Shown here: piece after piece, positions 59,001 through 64,000 of the stretch
Layout: each line of letters starts with the position of its first letter
Numbering within the stretch: the stretch's first letter is position 1
Source of the DNA: Byssothecium circinans
Taxonomy: Eukaryota; Ascomycota; Dothideomycetes; Pleosporales; Massarinaceae
Direction: 5' to 3'
Length of the DNA: 64,000 nucleotides
Assembly (NCBI GenBank): GCA_010015675.1
Contig: ML976978.1
Location: forward strand, 1,024,093 to 1,088,092
Position numbers and translations under genes: made by a program
Notes under the pieces: model-generated
The model's database searches: none
What the model was told of the DNA's origin: nothing
Seen by the model: the letters and a program-made list of their open reading frames with translations, nothing else

Positions 59001-61194
59001 AGTAGAGGGTCAGGGAGCAGGTTGTGATTTAATTAGAGGCTGGGCACTATGTAATTTTCTAACCTACCTTCCGAAGTTGAATGAAAATTCGTTTTCTCTG
59101 TTAACTCGGGTTTGGGGGATGTGAATTTAGGTACATTCCCCACGTCTACCTTTCCAGTCCAGTTCAGCTCCCCACTTTCGCGAGATCTTCAGAACTACCA
59201 AGTCCCACTCGCAAAAAAAGCCGTCATATACAGCAAAAGCATTTGAGCATAGTAACAATATCTCTAGAACTCGATCCTCCCGTTAACCAATCTTCAGCTC
59301 ACCCTGCTCGCAACCATCACGTGCGCCCAACCATCCCGTCACCAAACTCGTGTGAAGCTAGATATTAGTAATAACCGCTACAAACTTGGCCCTCATGGCC
59401 CTCCATCCAACTCGCGATGGCCGCAACTCTAGCACGTGGTCAGCCCAGCTAGCTCATAGCATGTGACATCCCAACCCTCTAGCTTCCCCCCTTCCACCAT
59501 CCCACCATCCACCATCTCCCCTCCCATCCCCACCCGCCCGCCGCGATCCCACCCATCCAATCCCCAACCCCCCTCACCACCCAACCTACCGCATCCAGCA
59601 ACTCGCGCCCAAACCCATCGATCACCCCACTAAGATCTCACCCGCCTGACCCACGACCAACCATGGATTGACCAGCCAAGCCGCCCGTTTATTTTTCCAC
59701 AGTACACCAGCCTTTCCCTTTTAAAAGTTTGCCGCTGGCCTTTTTTGCCGACGGTTGAACCGCGGACCTTTCCAAGCGCTGCTGTACCGGTACATACTGT
59801 ATAGAAACGGTCCGATTGTTTTTGTCATCCCAATTCATTGACTCCTGGATGGGCTGGCGATTCTGTTTTTCCCAGTAACAGTCACGATGGGAGTTAGAAC
59901 GCGTAGATGGCTGGACGAGGGAAACGAGAGGGGCTCGGTTTGGGAGGACAGAGGAGAGTTTCGCTATGCTTGTGTGGGCTTTGTTCATCGTGCAGTACCG
60001 ATAATGTCATGTCGGTCGGACGCCGATTCTGAGTTCTCAACCCGAACAGAATGGTACGCTACACTACGGCACTCATGCCTGATTTAGCGGGAGACTCGAG
60101 ACGCACGTGAGAAGTTTCCCTCCATGGACCAGTGCTTCGTGTCCAAGGCTGAATCCTCATTACAGCTCCGAGATACCAAAGCGAGCCAGTTAGAACGACA
60201 AAAGAAGACGACAAACAACACAATGCATCTCAAAGACTCATATATAAAATATTTTCATGTTTTGTTTTGCATTTTGAACATTTTCCAAATATCCAGTTAA
60301 ACGTCTCTACTGCGCTCAATGTTACTTACTCTGGCTACTCCTCGTCAAATCATGCTCATACGTCCCCACGAAACCCTTCCTTCCTCCCCCTCGCTCTTCC
60401 CCGCTAAGACCCATTAACATTGTTATACTCGCTAGAGGCTAATACCCCAGGCCTCCACGGTTTCCTTGCCCTTCGACTCCAAATGCAATTCCCCCCAATA
60501 TCCAACTCCGAGCCCAGTGCTTTGTAAAAGCGGTCCAGCTCTACTCCCATGCTAAAAGGAGATAAAACACACAGCCACAAAAAAAGTTGAAAAAGCCATG
60601 AGTGCGTAGGCCTGTCCATAACGCCTCCCGAAGGAGGTTAATATACGATTAGAAAAAAAGGAGGGGGTCAGCGCCAGCCCCAACCCGAAGAAGAGTAGAA
60701 GCAGAAAAAAAAGCAGAAACCAAAAACCAGCCGTCGGGAAAATTTTATACAGCGATGCATAGAAGAAGGCCGTGATATACAATTGGCGCCGGTAAATGAG
60801 AGATCGTGATAAGTGCGGTCGCCAGCAAAATAGAGCCATCTAGGAGCTAGATGATGGAGGTTTGCGCCAAAACGCCAGCAGCCGGTGCCATGTAGGGATT
60901 GACAAGGAGGTGACCACCGAACAAGAAACAGTGCGTAATTAGGTAGATTGTAGGGGAGCACGCTGTGCGTGGCATGCTCCCATGCAAATGCAGTATGCTG
61001 TCAAAGAGAGTGTTGATGAGGGCGTTGCTGTTGAAACCGCTCGAACTGAAAATGATGTCCATAGCGTGCTTTTCTGGCAGTCCTTGACTGGAATAACGTC
61101 AAAATCGAGGCTGCATCAAGTGATGAGAAGTATCGAGAAACCGGCGGAGTGAAGGCGAATAACTAGCAGGCGTTACAAGACATGAATAGATTGC
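59001..61194. other. 2.2-kb intergenic stretch
   Basis: A C-rich pyrimidine tract lies at about 59470-59640 (CCATCCCACCATCCACCATC). Hydrophobic minus frames at 60552-61062 read through T-rich sequence and are taken as 3' flank of the Skn1/Kre6 gene. No supported gene. Confidence 0.4.
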
Positions 61195-63326
61195 TCATGT
61201 GCAATCATTCATGAGGGTGTTCTTCGGCCAGTTGTAACCGGTGTCAGCCCTGTGAAAGTTAGCGTGGTACGTGAGTGGAAGAATTAACAAACTCACCAGT
61301 TCGTGAAGTTGGGATTGCTGTATGGTCCAGGGTGTTTCCTGATATACTCCGTGGTGGGATAACCCGGCGGATCACAAGTGATCATCTCGTTCGAATCGCC
61401 CTCGTCCTGGTAGATGCGGATGTAGTCGATGCGCATGATTGCCGGGTAAAACTTCTCTAGCCCTTTGAAATTAACGGAAGCAAAAGTGTTCGACATGCCC
61501 AAGTTTGCAATAATAGCCATCGGCTCCTCCGGTATTGTTCGCTGGCCAATATTTCCGTTGGGGCCCAAAGACGGTTGCTGTAGGGTCCATGTCGGCGCAT
61601 CGCCGACATACCATGTCACGAACCCATCCTTTCCAGTCTTGTATTCGAAAGCATACTTCTGGTATTGCTTGCCGTCGTACCAGTCGTTGTTCAGATTACT
61701 CAGCCCGGAGAAAGCTTGCTGGAACGGGCCGCCTTTGTATGAGTTCATTTCGGTAATGCGCTGATCGTATAGCTCGACGAAGTCTGTCTATGTTAGTTTT
61801 TCGTCATAATATCAACTCGGCGGACTGACCATAGTTCGGCTGGTACCAGATGTCGAAAGGTGCAATCTGGTACGACTGGGAGATTGACCCCACAGGATTC
61901 GTCTGGCCAGGTCCGAGATAGATAACGGTCCCTTCCAAAGCATCGATTTCGGGAGCACTGCGTGACTTTCCAGGGCTGGGGTGGTCTTCACCTTTGCAGG
62001 TGCATGCAGGGAGCCGCATACCCGGAAGCCAGCTGAGCCCGTCGGGAGAGCTTTGATTGGGAGTGATACCGGCGTCACACTTGTCGTGATAGCTGTACGG
62101 CCACAGACCTTCGGTGGAGCCGAGATAGCCCGGCCGGGCAAGGTTGCCCATTGTCCAGAAACCAGGCCAAAGACCACTAACCTCGCCACTCCCGGGAAGA
62201 GATATGCTAGCTTCCAGGTGTCCACCCTTGTAGCACAGTTTATTCCACGACTGGATCATGCCTGACCGATAGTTGAGACCGTGGTTTATGAAGTCTTCGA
62301 ATTTAAGGTTGAGGGTTCCGTTCTCGGTCGACACAGCATCGGGGTCGTACCACTCCAGATCCTGCGTTGCACCGTACCAAATGTCCACAGCTTGGAAATA
62401 TGGATCGTCACCTTCGTAAAATGTACGGCCAGCATCGTTGAACTCGTCCGAGAAGACCAATTTCTGTGTGCTGCCATCGTGCGATTTGCGTGTCATTGCG
62501 CTCTTGGGAGTCGTGGGGTCAATGAGGCCTGTGCGAATGTTCTTCAGCAGCGGCATGTTCTCCTTTCCGGCTATACACATTGGGTTATCCGTGCATGGAG
62601 TCTTCTCCTCCACATTCATCTTGTCGACAAAGGTGCTATACACGGTTAGTTTGAACATTTGAGTTGTGGGTGAAAGTCGCAGACGTACAGTACTGGATAT
62701 CCGATGAAGACCACCAGAAGGCCCAACATCAATACTACCAAAGCTCCCAGATTCACGGCTCCTCTCTTTGTGAACACATGGCAGTCCCGGTCTTTGTCGT
62801 TTGGGTCCGGGTTGTGCAAATAGTCGTCCTTTTCCACATCTTCCGGGTACAGAAGTAGACCGGCGCCTGGTAGGATGTTGAACTTTTCGGACACAGTCTG
62901 CGTGTTCAGGTCGTCCTCGCTTCCGGCCCGCGAGGGTGCTCTTGAGTCGTCAAACGGCGACACGAAAGGGCTGGCTCTTGAGTCATGGCTCGACTCGGAG
63001 CCCCAACTTGAGCGGCGCGAAGACATGCCCGACGGCGACTCGTCGCGGAAGGAACGCATCTTGGACTTCCTCGGCGGCGGCAAAAGATGCTCCGATGAGT
63101 CTGCGACCGTGTTGTTACGGTAGAGGGAGGGTATTGATGTGGGCGAGCGCAGGCCAGGGCTCACGGGCGCTGTGCCAGGGAGGATGGGTGCAGTCAACGA
63201 GCGAGCCGAGTGTGTGCGAGCGGTGCTGGGGCGCACGGCGGAAGCGTCGTCTCGCATGACATCTTGGGTGCCCGAGTTCAAGCGCAGATGTGGAGTCTCG
63301 CCCCGCGGCGACTGTGGAGGCGACAT
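61195..63326 (-). CDS. Skn1/Kre6-type beta-1,6-glucan synthesis protein (GH16)
   Basis: Minus-strand exons 63326-62689, 62635-61830, 61783-61297, 61249-61195; 661 residues. A long Ser/Pro/Arg-rich cytosolic N terminus leads to one signal-anchor (NLGALVVLMLGLLVVFIGYP). The luminal domain is the SKN1 subfamily of GH16: KLVFSDEFNDAGRTF, SGLWPGFWTMGNLARPGYLG, the EIDALEG active-site segment and MAIIANLGMS. The last small exon supplies the family's conserved end (TNWADTGYNWPKNTLMNDC). In yeast, Kre6 and Skn1 are type II Golgi/ER proteins needed for wall beta-1,6-glucan. The first ATG at 63326 gives a normal N terminus for the family. Confidence 0.93.
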
Positions 63327-64000
63327 GGGGAGAGAATGTATAAGGTGAGTATGCTAGAAGGCGGTCGTTAAGAGAAGGCCAGGGCGGAGGCGTGTGGTGG
63401 TGTTGATATGTGTTGCGGCATGCAGTGACTAAATTCCACAGACGGCTAGGGCCGAGGTCCTGATGTCCTGGACAACTACAACTCCAAAGGCTGGTCGGTA
63501 TCGCTGCTTGTGGGGAGTAGAAGATGGCGCCGTCGAGACTCGAGCAGGAGTGGTACGTTGTCGAGGTGGTGTCTATTGCGGGAGCTGGAGCTGGACCTGG
63601 CGGTGCAGTGACGCGCCTACGGTTTATGGTCGACGGCTGGGGCGTGAGGCAGGTGGCAGGTGAAGGGCGCAGGACAAAGACAGCGACAGATGAGGCCGTT
63701 GGAGACAGAACGAGTGTGGGCGACACAGCAGCAAGCAGCGCTGAGTACAGTCGGAAGCAGTAGTGGCGAGTGAGATGAGCGGCCGTTGAGTGTGATGGCG
63801 ATGGCGCAGAGCAAGCGTCTCCTAAACCACCCCGGCCGTCAAAAAGCTCTTCCAAGGGGCGCGCCAATGGGAGGTCGGGGTGGGCGACACCCCAGCCGCA
63901 CGCCGCGGTGCCCAGCATCGGCTTGCGTAGTGGACGATGAAACTAAAATTATAAAATTACCCGCCGCCAGAAGCAGATGCTGTCATTCGGAGACGAGGCT
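63327..64000. promoter_or_regulatory. upstream region of the Skn1/Kre6 gene
   Basis: 674 bases to the window edge. A 267-codon minus frame (63115-63918) overlaps the gene start in another frame and is a Ser/Thr/Pro-rich artefact. Likely long leader plus promoter. Confidence 0.4.

Noticed and set aside
60552..61062. Hydrophobic small membrane protein frames on the minus strand
   Set aside because: Hydrophobicity comes from T-rich sequence downstream of the Skn1/Kre6 stop; three overlapping frames all look alike.
63115..63918. 267-codon minus frame
   Set aside because: Overlaps the Skn1/Kre6 N terminus in another frame; low-complexity Ser/Thr/Pro/His.

Overview
The window is nuclear DNA of a filamentous ascomycete (Pezizomycotina). 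Evidence: short GT-AG introns of about 45-100 bases with CTRAY-type branch sites, a dispersed 5S rRNA gene, fungal-only families (mL61, Get2, Msc7, Skn1/Kre6, DUF7730-type proteins) and an AT-rich gene-poor tract of the kind left by repeat-induced point mutation (RIP). A dothideomycete-like genome is my guess, not shown. I found no CRISPR array, prophage or intact transposon. Most genes were rebuilt by joining exons by hand; all joins keep frame, but none is checked against RNA.

Layout. 0.1-14 kb: a GPI-anchored type-B carboxylesterase, a DOCK-family GEF and the ribosome-biogenesis factor Rrp12. 14-21 kb: a frameshifted carbonyl-reductase-type SDR relic, a Cys-rich single-pass membrane protein, and a divergent pair made of a METTL7-like methyltransferase and an Ayr1-like SDR. 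21-31 kb: a mitochondrial-type lysine 2,3-aminomutase, Get2, mitoribosomal protein mL61, a secretory thioredoxin-like membrane protein and a Psg1-like membrane protein. 31-36.7 kb: an AT-rich gene desert containing one 5S rRNA gene. At its edge (36.8 kb) sits a 55-residue secreted peptide precursor. 37-43.5 kb: a hypothetical protein, a GH92 alpha-mannosidase and a cytochrome P450. 43.5-46.9 kb: tandem repeats and an F-box/LRR pseudogene. 46.9-52.6 kb: a classical SDR, a divergent glutamine-synthetase-like ligase and an Msc7-type aldehyde dehydrogenase containing a 7-nt microexon. 53.7-59 kb: a DUF7730-type protein, a secreted HExxH metalloprotease and a divergent large secreted Cys-rich protein. 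61-63.3 kb: a Skn1/Kre6 beta-1,6-glucan synthesis protein.

Function. Core housekeeping (Rrp12, Get2, mL61, DOCK) alternates with accessory secreted or metabolic genes. Two divergent pairs (methyltransferase/Ayr1-like SDR; metalloprotease/Cys-rich secreted protein) and the SDR-ligase-ALDH run are the places where neighbours could share regulation or a pathway. No backbone enzyme (PKS, NRPS, terpene synthase) is present, so I do not call a secondary-metabolite cluster. I did not find a convincing wholly new system; the most unusual loci are the Kex2-type peptide precursor beside the AT-rich tract and the secreted protease/Cys-rich protein pair.
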